A stretch of DNA of 64,000 nt from Romboutsia lituseburensis DSM 797 (GCF_900103615.1 NZ_FNGW01000012.1:28120-92119), one strand, 5' to 3'; counted from the stretch's first letter, positions 42,460 through 51,704 are shown. Numbers and translations: made by a program. The notes: a model not told the origin generated them from the letters alone.

Positions 42460-42493
42460 ATAATTTACAATGGAGGGATAGTTTTAATAGACG

Positions 42494-43255
42494 ATGAAAA
42501 ATATAGTAGCTTATGTTAGAGTTTCATCCGCTTCACAAATAGATAATACTTCGATAGATATGCAGATAGAAAAAATTCAAGGGTATTGCAGCCTATATAA
42601 TATTCACTTAAAAAAAATATTTAAGGATGAAGGGTTATCTGCTTCAACAATAAATAGAAGTGCTTATAATGAAATGATTGACTTTGTATCAGATAAAGAA
42701 AATAATATAGATGGACTAATAGTTTATAAAGCAGATAGAATACATAGAAGTCTAAAAAATCTTATGATAATGATAGACTACTTAAATGAAATAGAAGTTT
42801 CATTTTTAAGTATCACAGAACAATTTGATACCTCAACAGCTCAAGGACTTTTATTCCTTCAGATGTTAGGTAGTTTTTCAGAGTTTGAAAGAAAGCTAAT
42901 AAATGAAAGAACACATGCGGGTCGAAAGGCAAAAGGGGAGAAACATCTTTATGTTGGAGGTAGGATACCTATTGGTTATACATTAATAGATAATGAAAAA
43001 CTCGTTATAAATAATGAGGATGCTAATAAGGTAAAAACTATTTTCAAAATGAGATGCAAAGGAGCAAGTTACTCCAAAATAGCCAGAGAGTATAATACAA
43101 CAAGACAAAGGATAAGTTATATTATTAAAAACCCAATTTATACTGGAAAGTATAAATATGATGGTAAGAAAGAAAAGAATAAAATTAGCTTTGATGTTCC
43201 TAGAATTGTTACTGACTATACTTATAATAAAGCTAACAGGATTAATAGAGATTAA
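42494..43255 (+). CDS. Serine recombinase/resolvase, 253 aa
   Basis: Catalytic N-terminal domain: NIVAYVRVSSASQIDNTSID (nucleophile Ser11 after R-V), DGLIVYKADRIHRSLKNL, LLFLQMLGSFSEFERKLINE, RTHAGRKAKGE. An HTH-like end (GASYSKIAREYNTTRQRISY) and a short recombinase tail (NPIYTGKYKYDGKK) follow. At 253 aa it is bigger than Tn3 resolvase (about 185) and smaller than large serine integrases. Likely multimer resolution of the replicon or a small element's recombinase. A broken relative is at 22190. Confidence 0.9.
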   Translation: MKNIVAYVRVSSASQIDNTSIDMQIEKIQGYCSLYNIHLKKIFKDEGLSASTINRSAYNEMIDFVSDKENNIDGLIVYKADRIHRSLKNLMIMIDYLNEIEVSFLSITEQFDTSTAQGLLFLQMLGSFSEFERKLINERTHAGRKAKGEKHLYVGGRIPIGYTLIDNEKLVINNEDANKVKTIFKMRCKGASYSKIAREYNTTRQRISYIIKNPIYTGKYKYDGKKEKNKISFDVPRIVTDYTYNKANRINRD

Positions 43256-43269
43256 AGGGGGGTTTTTAA

Positions 43270-43590
43270 ATGGGAGATACTGTGTTTTTAATTTGTATGT
43301 CTGCACCAGTGATATTTTTTATATACAGTATAGTATCATATAAAAAGAAGTTTATTATTTACACTATAAAGGATAAAAATATGAAAGTTGTAAATGATGC
43401 TTATTATAGTTTACAATTATCATTTTGTATAATTAATAGTATTTTGGTAGCTTTGGGTATTTTTATTGTTTATAATAGTAAGAAGCCAACTAGCATTGTA
43501 TTTTATTATTTAGCTGTATTTTGGATTCTAAATTATTTATTAAAGTTTATGGCTATTAAAAAGAACTATATAAGAATAGATTGTGAATAA
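43270..43590 (+). CDS. Membrane protein, 106 aa
   Basis: Three helices (residues 3-22, 48-68, 76-94) and polar loops IYTIKDKNMKVVNDAYYS. ATG follows AAAGGGGGGTTTTTAA, 15 bases after the recombinase stop, so probably co-transcribed. Not recognised. Confidence 0.6.
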   Translation: MGDTVFLICMSAPVIFFIYSIVSYKKKFIIYTIKDKNMKVVNDAYYSLQLSFCIINSILVALGIFIVYNSKKPTSIVFYYLAVFWILNYLLKFMAIKKNYIRIDCE

Positions 43591-43668
43591 TACTAATTTT
43601 TTATAAGGTACAATAATAGTTATGATATATATGAAATATATTAATATATCTATTTGGGAGGAAGTAAT

Positions 43669-43968
43669 ATGAGCAGGATAGATAAAGAAAAAAAGACTTT
43701 AAGTAGTATGATACATATATATTGTAATAAAAAGCATGGACACAAAAAAGGAGAACTATGCCAAGATTGCAGCGAACTTCTAGAGTATGCATATAAAAGG
43801 TTAGATTCTTGTAAGTTTGGTGAAGAAAAAACATTTTGCGCCAAATGTCCAATACATTGCTATAAAAAAGATATGAAATTAAAAATAAAGGAAGTTATGA
43901 AATTTTCAGGCCCTAGGCTGATATTTTATGATCCTATAGAAGTTATAAAACATATTTTTGCAAAGTAA
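43669..43968 (+). CDS. Nitrous oxide-stimulated promoter family protein (YgbA-like), 99 aa
   Basis: ATG 43669 after GGGAGGAAGTAAT. IDKEKKTLSSMIHIYCNKKH, LCQDCSELLEYAYKRLDSCK, KTFCAKCPIHCYKKDMK and MKFSGPRLIFYDP match the YgbA_NO family, with six conserved cysteines that suggest an iron-sulfur or zinc site. E. coli ygbA is induced by nitric oxide. Function unknown. A 40-bp palindrome follows at 44035. Confidence 0.8.
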   Translation: MSRIDKEKKTLSSMIHIYCNKKHGHKKGELCQDCSELLEYAYKRLDSCKFGEEKTFCAKCPIHCYKKDMKLKIKEVMKFSGPRLIFYDPIEVIKHIFAK

Positions 43969-44034
43969 GATACTATAAGGAAAAAATACCATAAGCTTTA
44001 ACAATATAAGGACAAAAAAGCTTATAAATATATA

Positions 44035-44074
44035 ATTAAAAATACATTAAATAGTTATTTAATGTATTTTTAAT
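44035..44074. repeat. 40-bp palindrome family, copy 1
   Basis: ATTAAAAATACATTAAAT, centre AGTT, and its exact reverse complement. Same 18-4-18 layout as 46255, 54951, 56704 and 59915. More TTTAAT half-sites follow to 44120. Confidence 0.7.
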
Positions 44075-44153
44075 GTTTGTTTAATTTATTTTTAATACAC
44101 TTTAAATATATTTTAAATAGTTATTTATCACCGCAAAACAGCTAAAAATCAAC

Positions 44154-44187
44154 AAAAGAGACTATTAAATTAATAGTCTCTTCTTTA
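44154..44187 (-). terminator. Terminator of the ferritin-like gene
   Basis: AAAAGAGACTATTA, loop, TAATAGTCTCTTCTTT; the minus strand has an A-rich start and ends with TTTT. Confidence 0.75.
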
Positions 44188-44193
44188 ATAAAA

Positions 44194-44664
44194 TTACTTC
44201 TTATTATTTAATATTGTTGTATAAATATAGTTATATAAATTAGCATGTCTTAATTCATCAGTTAATATATTAAACACTATATCTCTATAATAAAGATTAG
44301 GCATTCCATTCATTATTGTTCTATATCTCTTAACAGCATTAAGCTCTCCATTTAAAGCCCTAAGTATGCCCTCTGTAAAATTTTCTGGTGGTACAAACTC
44401 AGTCTCTACTGGAGTTGCATCTGCTCCTGTTAATTGCTTGTACATTGCTTTAAACATTTTATTATGAGACATTTCATCTTCCCTTATTGATTCAATAGTA
44501 TCCTTTATAGATTTTGCTTGTTTTTGAGTTAAATTGTCTGTAGGTATATTGTTTATTAACCATTCATAGAATAATGCATCTGATTTTTCACCTTCTACAG
44601 AATCTTGAATTAAGTTTACTGACTTTATAAATGATTTTGATGTTGGATAATTATAATTAAACAA
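44194..44664 (-). CDS. Ferritin-like (rubrerythrin-type) protein, 156 aa
   Basis: Four-helix bundle signs: EGEKSDALFYEWLINNI, IESIREDEMSHNKMFKAMY (E-D-E-M-x-H), ILRALNGELNAVKRYRTIM and FNILTDELRHANLYNYIY (D-E-L-x-H). Two E-x-x-H motifs fit a di-metal site. No rubredoxin domain. Related Clostridial proteins are annotated as ferritin-like domain proteins; iron or manganese oxidation, or storage, is inferred. Confidence 0.75.
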   Translation of the reverse strand: MFNYNYPTSKSFIKSVNLIQDSVEGEKSDALFYEWLINNIPTDNLTQKQAKSIKDTIESIREDEMSHNKMFKAMYKQLTGADATPVETEFVPPENFTEGILRALNGELNAVKRYRTIMNGMPNLYYRDIVFNILTDELRHANLYNYIYTTILNNKK

Positions 44665-44774
44665 CTAAACCCCTCCCTTAAAATTATACATGTCTATATA
44701 TCTTATTCAGGATGTGACAATAGTGTTCTTTATTTTACATATAACATCTACAAAATCAATAAACTTATTTTTTA

Positions 44775-45644
44775 TTATTCATAATAAGGTTCAGTGTGAA
44801 CTATAACTTGAGCACTTTTATTAATTTTTTCTTGTATCAAATCCTCTATATCATGATTTAGTACATGCGAATCTTCAACTGTTAAATTAGGATCAACCAT
44901 AATATGCATATCGATGTGCACATTACTTTCACTTCCTCTACTTCTTATCTTATGAACGCTCTTTATCGTTTTAAATTCTTTAAGAACTTCTCTTATATCA
45001 TCTTCATCTATTATTGCTGTGTCTACAAGTACATCAATAGTTGATTTAAACACTTCATAAGATGCATGAAGTATAAATCCAGCAACAACTAAAGATGCTA
45101 TCGGGTCAATAATAGCAGGAAGGCCAAGTTTTACTCCCACTAATGTCATTAAAACCCCTATAGATACAAATATATCGCTTTTTGTATGAAGTGAATCTGA
45201 AACCAGAATATAGCTATTTAATTTTTTTCCTATTCTATACTCATAAGTACATACAAGTACATTAATTAGTAGAGTAACAATTAAAACGATTAAACTTACC
45301 ATAGTTATAGTTGGGGTAACTGGATTTTTAAATCTAGTAACTGCATCTATAATTATTTTAAAACCTAAAAATAAAAGCATTCCTCCAATAAAAAGACCCG
45401 ATATAACTTCAAATTTATTATGGCCATATGGATGCTCTTTATCTATTGGCTTCGATGCTAAAGCAATACCTATAAGACCTACTATATTAGATGTTCCATC
45501 TGATATAGAATGGAATCCATCAGCAGTCATACTGGCACTTTTAATAGAATTCCCTATTATTATTTTTAATAAAGCGACGCCTAAATTTGCAAATAATATT
45601 ATTAATAAAACTTGCTTAACTTTCTTGTAATTAGTATTTTCCAT
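44775..45644 (-). CDS. Cation diffusion facilitator (CDF) metal exporter, 289 aa
   Basis: Start ATG 45644 after TTAGGAGGAATGTT. Six helices with metal-site motifs MTADGFHSISDGTSN (H-x-x-x-D), KEHPYGHNKFEVI and LVSDSLHTKSDIFVS (D-x-x-x-H/D). A cytoplasmic C-terminal domain (HKIRSRGSESNVHIDMHIMV, VHTEPYYE) follows. Exports Zn, Co, Ni, Fe or Mn. The leader at 45668-45757 looks like a metal riboswitch. Confidence 0.92.
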   Translation of the reverse strand: MENTNYKKVKQVLLIILFANLGVALLKIIIGNSIKSASMTADGFHSISDGTSNIVGLIGIALASKPIDKEHPYGHNKFEVISGLFIGGMLLFLGFKIIIDAVTRFKNPVTPTITMVSLIVLIVTLLINVLVCTYEYRIGKKLNSYILVSDSLHTKSDIFVSIGVLMTLVGVKLGLPAIIDPIASLVVAGFILHASYEVFKSTIDVLVDTAIIDEDDIREVLKEFKTIKSVHKIRSRGSESNVHIDMHIMVDPNLTVEDSHVLNHDIEDLIQEKINKSAQVIVHTEPYYE

Positions 45645-45667
45645 AACATTCCTCCTAAAATTGAAAA

Positions 45668-45757
45668 TAAAAAAATCCATGGGAAAGTTTTTTTAACTAT
45701 CCCATGGATCTATGTCCATTGCTATAAAAGCCCAGCAATAATTTTATTGCCTGATTA
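45668..45757 (-). promoter_or_regulatory. Riboswitch-like leader of the CDF gene (possible NiCo class)
   Basis: Minus-strand order: CAGGCAAT, ATTGCTGGGC, then TAGCAATGGACATAGATCC, then a strong terminator CCATGGGATAGTT / AACTTTCCCATGG followed by ATTTTTTTA. ATTGCT can pair with GGCAAT before it or AGCAAT after it, and CCATGG can pair with AATGG or form the terminator. Mutually exclusive hairpins ahead of a CDF exporter are expected for the NiCo (czcD) riboswitch. I could not test the consensus. Confidence 0.5.
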
Positions 45758-45945
45758 AATTATTATATTATATTTTAAATATTAAGTTATATTCTATCAG
45801 CGAAATTTAACAATGTCAATATACTTTTAACATACAAAGTTTTAAGTTTTAAAGTACATTTAATTTTCCTGCGTTTCTATATAGTCCCTTATAATTTATA
45901 AATTTAATAACCATTAAATTTATTTCTAAAAATAATTAAATACGT

Positions 45946-45995
45946 ATTAAAAATATATTTAATATTGATTTAATTATTATTAAATATATTTTTAA
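45946..45995. repeat. 40-bp palindrome family, divergent member
   Basis: ATTAAAAATATATTTAAT and ATTAAATATATTTTTAA, an inverted pair with a 15-bp rather than 4-bp centre. Confidence 0.5.
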
Positions 45996-46049
45996 ATAAT
46001 TATTTAATCTATATAAAACTTCTAAAATAAACGTATCTAAACCAAAAAA

Positions 46050-46096
46050 TATTAAATAAGTAGTATATTTGTAATTTATCTACTACTTATTTAATA
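46050..46096. repeat. Unrelated 16-bp-arm inverted repeat
   Basis: TATTAAATAAGTAGTA, 15 bases, TACTACTTATTTAATA, exact. The GTAGTA core is not part of the ATTAAAAATA family. No gene flanks closely. Confidence 0.5.
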
Positions 46097-46254
46097 CTAA
46101 AAAAATACCCTATATAATACTTTTTAATTTATATTAATTATAATTGCGAGAGATAATTCATAGATAGGTAAATAAGTTTCAAAGTTTTATTAAATATAAA
46201 ATCTAAAGGAAAATCATATCAATATAATTAACATTAAATATATATTAAAATAAT

Positions 46255-46294
46255 ATTAAAAATAGATTAAATATACATTTAATCTATTTTTAAT
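46255..46294. repeat. 40-bp palindrome family, copy 2
   Basis: ATTAAAAATAGATTAAAT, centre ATAC, exact reverse complement. The arm is identical to that of copy 3, 8.7 kb away. Confidence 0.75.
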
Positions 46295-46342
46295 GTGAAT
46301 CTACAAGCTATAAATTGGAGAATTTGAACGTATCAGCTAAAT

Positions 46343-46978
46343 TTAAACTTTAACCTTATTGTATTTAACTATTGGTCCATAATAATGTCTATCACATTCC
46401 CAAACATCAAGCACCATATTCATTGATATTAATTTATATTCACCATCATAGTAGTATAAATTCAATCCTTCTCTTTTTAAAACATAAGAAATAGGAAATA
46501 CTTCTATAACATTATCTTCGAGTTTTAACTTTACAAAAGACTTATTATCCATGGCACTTTCAATCACGTTATATACATCTTTTTTATCACGTACTGGTTC
46601 TTCATCTAAGTCTATTATAAATCTTTCCTCTAGTTTTTCTAATATTTCATTACACCTATCAGAGTCAACCATCTTAAACTTCTCAATAAGATCTGTATTT
46701 TTTAAATGTGAGTCTATGTGCTCAGAAATATAAAGTGATAATATCAAATCTTTATAATCACTTTCAGTTAATATATATTTAGCTATTATATAGTTTCTAT
46801 CTAACTCTATGCCACCATTTACACCTCTATATGAGATTATTGGAATACCTAGGAGTGATAATTTATCCAAATCCCTCTGTATTGTTTTATCAGATACATC
46901 AAACATATCTGCTAATTTTTTAATTGTAGTTCTTGAATTAGTTTTTAATAAATAAAACAGTATTTCCAATAATCTCAT
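46343..46978 (-). CDS. HTH_11/WYL-type transcriptional regulator, 211 aa
   Basis: HTH_11 (RLLEILFYLLKTNSRTTIKK, LADMFDVSDKTIQRDLDKLS, LLGIPIISYRGVNGG) and a WYL-like C-terminal part (DNKSFVKLKLEDNVIEVFPI, KREGLNLYYYDGEYKLISMN). It is shorter than the WYL regulator at 20031 because the C-terminal WCX extension is missing. Lies 31 bases upstream of the M20 gene's end on the same strand, and downstream of it in transcription. Confidence 0.8.
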   Translation of the reverse strand: MRLLEILFYLLKTNSRTTIKKLADMFDVSDKTIQRDLDKLSLLGIPIISYRGVNGGIELDRNYIIAKYILTESDYKDLILSLYISEHIDSHLKNTDLIEKFKMVDSDRCNEILEKLEERFIIDLDEEPVRDKKDVYNVIESAMDNKSFVKLKLEDNVIEVFPISYVLKREGLNLYYYDGEYKLISMNMVLDVWECDRHYYGPIVKYNKVKV

Positions 46979-47009
46979 CTCATTCTCCTTTTTGACAATT
47001 TCTATCTAT

Positions 47010-48194
47010 TTACTTATTATTTTTTAGCCATTGAATTGCACAATAAGCATGCATTGCTGCTCCCGTAACCATTATATCTTCATTAAATACAACTTTGTTA
47101 TTATGCATAGGAAGTCCATATAGAGGATTTTCTTGTTTCGTACCAGCACCTAACATAAAGTATACACTTGGAACTTCATATGAGTAAGATGCGAAATCCT
47201 CAGATCCCATACCTCCACCTTCAAATGATACAACAGCTTTTTCGCCTACTAAATCTTTTACATAATTACCAAGTTCATTAGCTAAGTCTGTATCATTAGC
47301 AAGAGGTGGAACTGAAGATAACTCTATAAGTTCAGCTTTTCCTCTAAACATTTTTGCTGTAGATGTTACTATTTCATTCATTCTATTAAATATAAATTCT
47401 CCTACTTCTTTATCTAAACTTCTTATTGTGCCTTCCATAACAACTTCTTCAGGTATTATATTTGGTGCATCTCCACCTGCAAATTTACCAATTGTTAATA
47501 CAGATGGTTTAGTTGAAGATATTTCTCTACTAATTATTTCTTGTAAAGATAAATATATATGCGCTGCAATATTTATAGGATCTACGCCTGTTTCAGGTAA
47601 AGCTCCATGACATCCAGTTCCTTTTACAACTATTCTAAATCTATTACATCCTGCTATACTAGTGCCTAAACCATATAATACAACATTTGAAGGTGTTCCA
47701 GAGTGAACATGCATAGCCATAGCTGCATCAACCTTAGGATTTTCAAGTACTCCTGCTTTTATCATTTTTTTAGCGCCTGTAAAGCCTTCTTCATCTGGTT
47801 GGAATACTAGTTTAACAGTACCTTCAATTTGATCTTGATTTTGTTTAAGTAATTTAGCAGCACCTAAAAGCATTGATGTGTGCATATCATGTCCACAAGA
47901 ATGCATACATCCATTAGTTGATTTAAAATCAAACTCAGTTTCTTCTTTCATTGGTAAAGCATCCATATCAGCTCTTAATAAAAATGTTTTTCCAGGTTTA
48001 TTACCTTGTATAGTCGCTACTATACCGCTTTCACAAATTTCTGTTGGCTCATATCCCATCTCTCTTAATTTATCCATTACATAAGCTTTAGTTTTTGGCA
48101 ATTTATCTCCAACCTCTGGATTGTTATGAATTGTTCTTCTGTAACTTACTATATCATCTTTTATTAATTCTGCTTGTTTTATAAAATTTTCCAT
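47010..48194 (-). CDS. M20 family amidohydrolase/carboxypeptidase, 394 aa
   Basis: M20D signature: KTFLLRADMDALPMKEETEF, GCMHSCGHDMHTSMLLGAAK (C-G-H-D-M-H), VKLVFQPDEEGFTGAKKM, and dimer-domain stretch around HGALPETGVDPINIA. The C-terminal GGGMGSEDFASYSYEVPSVY holds the last metal ligand. Hydrolyses N-acyl amino acids or hippurate-like substrates (aminobenzoyl-glutamate, N-acetyl-diaminopimelate type). Followed by the HTH_11/WYL-type regulator. Confidence 0.9.
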   Translation of the reverse strand: MENFIKQAELIKDDIVSYRRTIHNNPEVGDKLPKTKAYVMDKLREMGYEPTEICESGIVATIQGNKPGKTFLLRADMDALPMKEETEFDFKSTNGCMHSCGHDMHTSMLLGAAKLLKQNQDQIEGTVKLVFQPDEEGFTGAKKMIKAGVLENPKVDAAMAMHVHSGTPSNVVLYGLGTSIAGCNRFRIVVKGTGCHGALPETGVDPINIAAHIYLSLQEIISREISSTKPSVLTIGKFAGGDAPNIIPEEVVMEGTIRSLDKEVGEFIFNRMNEIVTSTAKMFRGKAELIELSSVPPLANDTDLANELGNYVKDLVGEKAVVSFEGGGMGSEDFASYSYEVPSVYFMLGAGTKQENPLYGLPMHNNKVVFNEDIMVTGAAMHAYCAIQWLKNNK

Positions 48195-48505
48195 ATCTAC
48201 ACCTCTTGATTTATGTCAGTAAAATTTTTTGTTCACCTTATATTTTCTCTTATTTGTAGCAAAATAATTACTTCAAACTTCAAGTATTTGTACTATTTTA
48301 GAAGTACAAACATATAAGCTATTAATTTAAATTTATTTACTTATCATAAACCTGAAATAGGACATATATAGTCTACTTTATAAATTTTTATAAAGGAAAT
48401 ATCCCAAGTACATTGACTTTATGCATTTTTGATGTGTAATTTAATTTAAATGCGACATTTTAGGGACTTTAAAACCCACGCAGATACTTAAGAAAAACGA
48501 ACTTT
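48195..48505. other. Intergenic region with a solitary iteron-like copy
   Basis: It holds GCGACATTTTAGGGACTT at 48452-48469, nearly the same as the iterons at 63911-63992. No gene seen. Confidence 0.5.
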
Positions 48506-49510
48506 TTACATTAGTAAAAATCCAATAGCATTAAATAAATATCCAGTTATAATTATTCCTACAGTAACTATACCTATAAATATACCTAATAACTTAGGCT
48601 TAACAACTTTACTTAGCATTATCATTGAAGGCAGGGAAAGTGCTGTAACCCCCATCATAAATGCAAGTACAGTTCCTATTGGTACACCTGCCATAAACAG
48701 TGCTTCAGCTATAGGTATAGTACCAAATATATCAGCATACATTGGAATACCTATTACAGCAGCTATAATAACTGAGAATGGATTATTATGCCCAAGGACT
48801 GCAAGTATCGCTTCTTGAGGTATCCAGTTATGAATTAAAGCGCCTATACCAACACCAACAAATATATATTTATAAACATTTTTTATAATAGCAAAGGTAT
48901 CTTCTTTAGCATAGTTTAATCTTTGTTTTTGATTAAAGTTTTCTGATTCACTATAAAGATCTCTCGTATGTTCAGTATATGTTTGAATTTGATCATCTAA
49001 ATTAAGCTTACTGATGATAGTTCCCCCGACAATTGCAACTATAAGACCTAAAACAACATATAAAATAGACACATTCATACCAAAGAATCCAGCTAGTAAA
49101 AGTAAAGATGCTAAATCAACCATTGGTGACGATATTAAGAATGAAAATGTAACACCAAGTGGTAATCCTGCATTACTAAACCCTATAAATATTGGGATAC
49201 TAGAGCAAGAACAGAAAGGAGTAACAGTACCTAAAAGTGCTGAAACTGTTGCACCAGATATGCCTTTAAATTTTGTAAGGATTTTTTTAGTTCGCTCTGG
49301 TGGGAAATAGCTTTGAATATAAGATATAAAAAATATTAAAACTGCAAGAAATATGAATATTTTTATAGTATCATATATGAAAAATTGAATACTTCCTCCA
49401 AGCCTAGAATTAATGTCTAATTTTAAAATATTTTCAACAAATGATGTAACTAAGTCTGATAACCAAGTCATTTTTAACATTTGGTCTGTAAAAAAATTAA
49501 ATATACCCAT
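48506..49510 (-). CDS. ArsP/DUF318-type permease, 334 aa
   Basis: Eight or so helices. ALLGTVTPFCSCSSIPIFIG (Cys100 and Cys102) is the metal-binding signature of the ArsP/COG0701 permeases, which export trivalent organoarsenicals or related metal(loid)s. A further GIPMYADIFGTIPIAEALF and MMGVTALSLPSMIMLSKV match. An ArsR-type gene precedes it and the CATCAAAAAATTTTGATG site lies upstream, so it is inducible by metalloid. Substrate not certain. Confidence 0.88.
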   Translation of the reverse strand: MGIFNFFTDQMLKMTWLSDLVTSFVENILKLDINSRLGGSIQFFIYDTIKIFIFLAVLIFFISYIQSYFPPERTKKILTKFKGISGATVSALLGTVTPFCSCSSIPIFIGFSNAGLPLGVTFSFLISSPMVDLASLLLLAGFFGMNVSILYVVLGLIVAIVGGTIISKLNLDDQIQTYTEHTRDLYSESENFNQKQRLNYAKEDTFAIIKNVYKYIFVGVGIGALIHNWIPQEAILAVLGHNNPFSVIIAAVIGIPMYADIFGTIPIAEALFMAGVPIGTVLAFMMGVTALSLPSMIMLSKVVKPKLLGIFIGIVTVGIIITGYLFNAIGFLLM

Positions 49511-49527
49511 AAAACCTCCCTAAAATA

Positions 49528-49545
49528 CATCAAAAAATTTTGATG
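49528..49545. promoter_or_regulatory. Candidate ArsR operator 1
   Basis: CATCAAAAAATTTTGATG, a near-perfect dyad, lies 18 bases upstream of the permease start. A related site precedes the ACR3 gene. Confidence 0.55.
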
Positions 49546-49581
49546 TTAGAAATAAAAATATATAAGTTTCTTATTAAAACT

Positions 49582-49646
49582 AAAAATTGATATAATGAAT
49601 TAGTCTTATTTGAAACTTTATACTATTCATTATATCAATTTTTTTT
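49582..49646. terminator. Bidirectional terminator after arsR
   Basis: AAAAATTGATATAATGAAT, then loop, then ATTCATTATATCAATTTTTTTT. It lies between arsR and the permease on the minus strand. Confidence 0.65.
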
Positions 49647-49661
49647 GATTTAACAACTAAT

Positions 49662-49934
49662 TTACAAAAATAATTTTTGGATAACATCATAAGTTAATAT
49701 CTTAGATAAAGTATCCTTATTTACAGAGTAAAAATTCCACTTACCTTCCGAAGTCTTATTTATAAGATTCGCTGAGTGTAGCAATTTTAAATGATAAGAT
49801 AATTTTGATTGAGATATATCAAATATCTCTGATAACTCACATACGCATACACTTTCAGCTGAATATAGTTTTTTTAATATAGATAACCTAATTGGATCTG
49901 ATAAAGCTTTAAAAATTAAATCTATGTTTTCCAT
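49662..49934 (-). CDS. arsR: ArsR/SmtB-family metalloregulator, 90 aa
   Basis: Start ATG 49934 after CGGAGGTATTAAA. ALSDPIRLSILKKLYSAESV precedes CVCELSEIFDISQSKLSYHL; the C-x-C (Cys30, Cys32) of the recognition helix region is the arsenite site of classic ArsR (consensus E-L-C-V-C-D-L). Winged helix follows. It releases DNA on arsenite binding. Divergent to ACR3 and upstream of the ArsP-like gene. Confidence 0.9.
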   Translation of the reverse strand: MENIDLIFKALSDPIRLSILKKLYSAESVCVCELSEIFDISQSKLSYHLKLLHSANLINKTSEGKWNFYSVNKDTLSKILTYDVIQKLFL

Positions 49935-50072
49935 TTTAATACCTCCGTTGTCTATATTATATAACAAATATTTTAGTTTTTATTATATTAAATATTTATT
50001 TAGTATTTTTTAATAAAAATATAGTATTTTATAGAAATAATAGTTTGATAAATAAAATATTAGTCGTAAAAT

Positions 50073-50092
50073 AAATCAAAAAAATTTGATTT
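50073..50092. promoter_or_regulatory. Candidate ArsR operator 2
   Basis: AAATCAAAAAAATTTGATTT, the same ATCAAA-TTTGAT dyad as operator 1, in the region between arsR and the ACR3 gene. Confidence 0.55.
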
Positions 50093-50186
50093 ATAAGTTT
50101 ACAAAAAACTTTTTTTATCATATCATATGATTAAAAGCGAATATGTTAATATAATAAACATAAGTTATAAAAAGGAGGACTAATAA

Positions 50187-51281
50187 ATGAGTAATAATAA
50201 AAATAAGTCAGGAATAAAGGCAAGTATTTCAACTAATGATGAAGAAAAAAGTGGAGGACTTGGTTTTTTCGAAAAATATTTAACCATATGGGTAGCCCTA
50301 TGTATAGTAGTAGGTGTTTTAATAGGAGTATACTTACCACAAATCCCTCAAACTTTAGATAAGTTTACTTATGCTCAAGTTTCTATACCAGTAGCAATAC
50401 TTATATGGCTTATGATATATCCGATGATGCTTAAAATAGATTTTACATCTATAAAAAATGCAGCAAAACAAAAGAAAGGTTTAGCTGTAACTTGTGGTAC
50501 TAACTGGTTGATAAAGCCATTTACAATGTATGCCATATCATATTTCTTTTTATTAGTAGTATTTAAAAATATAATACCTGCTAATCTGGCAAAAGAGTAT
50601 TTAGCAGGAGCAGTACTTTTAGGCGCAGCTCCATGTACTGCAATGGTATTTGTTTGGAGTCATTTAACAAAAGGAAATGCTGCTTACACATTAATTCAAG
50701 TTGCAGTTAATGACCTTATACTTTTAGTTGGATTTGTTCCAATAGTTGCACTTTTATTAGGTGTTACAGATGTTTCTGTACCAATGGATACATTGTTATT
50801 ATCAGTAGTTTTATTCGTTATAATACCATTTGTTGCAGGATACTTCTCAAGAACTATGATAATAAAGAAAAAAGGAGTAGAATATTTTGAAAATGTATTT
50901 TTAGCTAAGTTTAATGGGGTGACTGTAGTTGGTTTACTATTAACACTAATAATATTATTTGCTTTTCAGGGTCAAAAGATAATAGATAACCCTCTGCACA
51001 TTGCATTAATAGCTGTACCACTTACAATCCAAACATTCTTTATATTCTTCTTAGCTTACCTTTGGGCTAAGGTATGGAAATTACCTCACGATATAGCTGC
51101 ACCAGGCGCTATGATTGGTGCTAGTAACTTCTTTGAACTGGCAGTTGCAGTTGCTATTAGCTTATTTGGACTTAACTCAGGGGCAGCACTTGCTACTGTT
51201 GTTGGAGTACTTGTTGAAGTTCCAGTAATGCTTGCACTTGTTGCAATAGCTAATAAAACTAGACATTGGTTTACAAAATAA
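50187..51281 (+). CDS. acr3: ACR3 family arsenite efflux transporter, 364 aa
   Basis: Ten helices. Signature LLGAAPCTAMVFVWSHLTKG (with the conserved Cys of Acr3), AVNDLILLVGFVPIVALLLG, and AMIGASNFFELAVAVAISLF (G-x-S-N-F-F-E-L-A). A longer hydrophilic N-terminus (about 25 residues, MSNNKNKSGIKASISTNDEE) precedes helix 1. Uses the proton gradient to export As(OH)3 or Sb. Divergent from arsR; ribosome site AAAAGGAGGAC. Confidence 0.93.
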   Translation: MSNNKNKSGIKASISTNDEEKSGGLGFFEKYLTIWVALCIVVGVLIGVYLPQIPQTLDKFTYAQVSIPVAILIWLMIYPMMLKIDFTSIKNAAKQKKGLAVTCGTNWLIKPFTMYAISYFFLLVVFKNIIPANLAKEYLAGAVLLGAAPCTAMVFVWSHLTKGNAAYTLIQVAVNDLILLVGFVPIVALLLGVTDVSVPMDTLLLSVVLFVIIPFVAGYFSRTMIIKKKGVEYFENVFLAKFNGVTVVGLLLTLIILFAFQGQKIIDNPLHIALIAVPLTIQTFFIFFLAYLWAKVWKLPHDIAAPGAMIGASNFFELAVAVAISLFGLNSGAALATVVGVLVEVPVMLALVAIANKTRHWFTK

Positions 51282-51704
51282 AAAGTTTACTTCACTTAAT
51301 CTACTTCGTTATGCTACATTTGATGACTCCAACGACCTCTCGTATTGTTTAAATTGTCATTTTTTACTTGCTAAAAATTAGTATAAAATCATGGTTGCGA
51401 AAGATACTAAATTGGAGTACAATATTTTTATTAAATAAAAAGAGGTGAATGTATAGAAATGAACAATTAATCTTATTCAAAAAAACAAAATTAGTTTAAG
51501 ACGATTTTTAGCATCTAAATGGATGCATTATTAATCGAACCTAAAAACTACTTGAAGTTAAGAATAAGATTATATGTTATAACTATATTAATTATGTAAA
51601 CAAAGGCATGCATTGCTTTTATTTATGTACCGTAATTTTGTATATAATAACTTTCTTATCTTTTGGTAGTAAAAATACTATTTAAGATTAAGGGAGTTTT
51701 TTTT
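51282..51704. other. Intergenic region upstream of the ABC-F gene
   Basis: Long leader region without a full gene. The short ORF at 51449-51499 (16 codons, starting MYRNEQLILFKKTKLV) has GAGGTGA very close to its ATG and is doubtful. TGTATATAAT near 51640 is a plausible -10 region. A hairpin TTAAGGG / CCCTTAA at 51688-51714 ends at the leader peptide start. Confidence 0.4.

Noticed and set aside
44775..45680. Longer start of the CDF gene at 45680
   Set aside because: AGGAGG and proper spacing support ATG 45644; the extension would include the ribosome site.
51449..51499. 16-codon ORF upstream of the ABC-F gene as a second leader peptide
   Set aside because: GAGGTGA is too close to the ATG, and the sequence has no structural link to the ABC-F start; kept only as a note.
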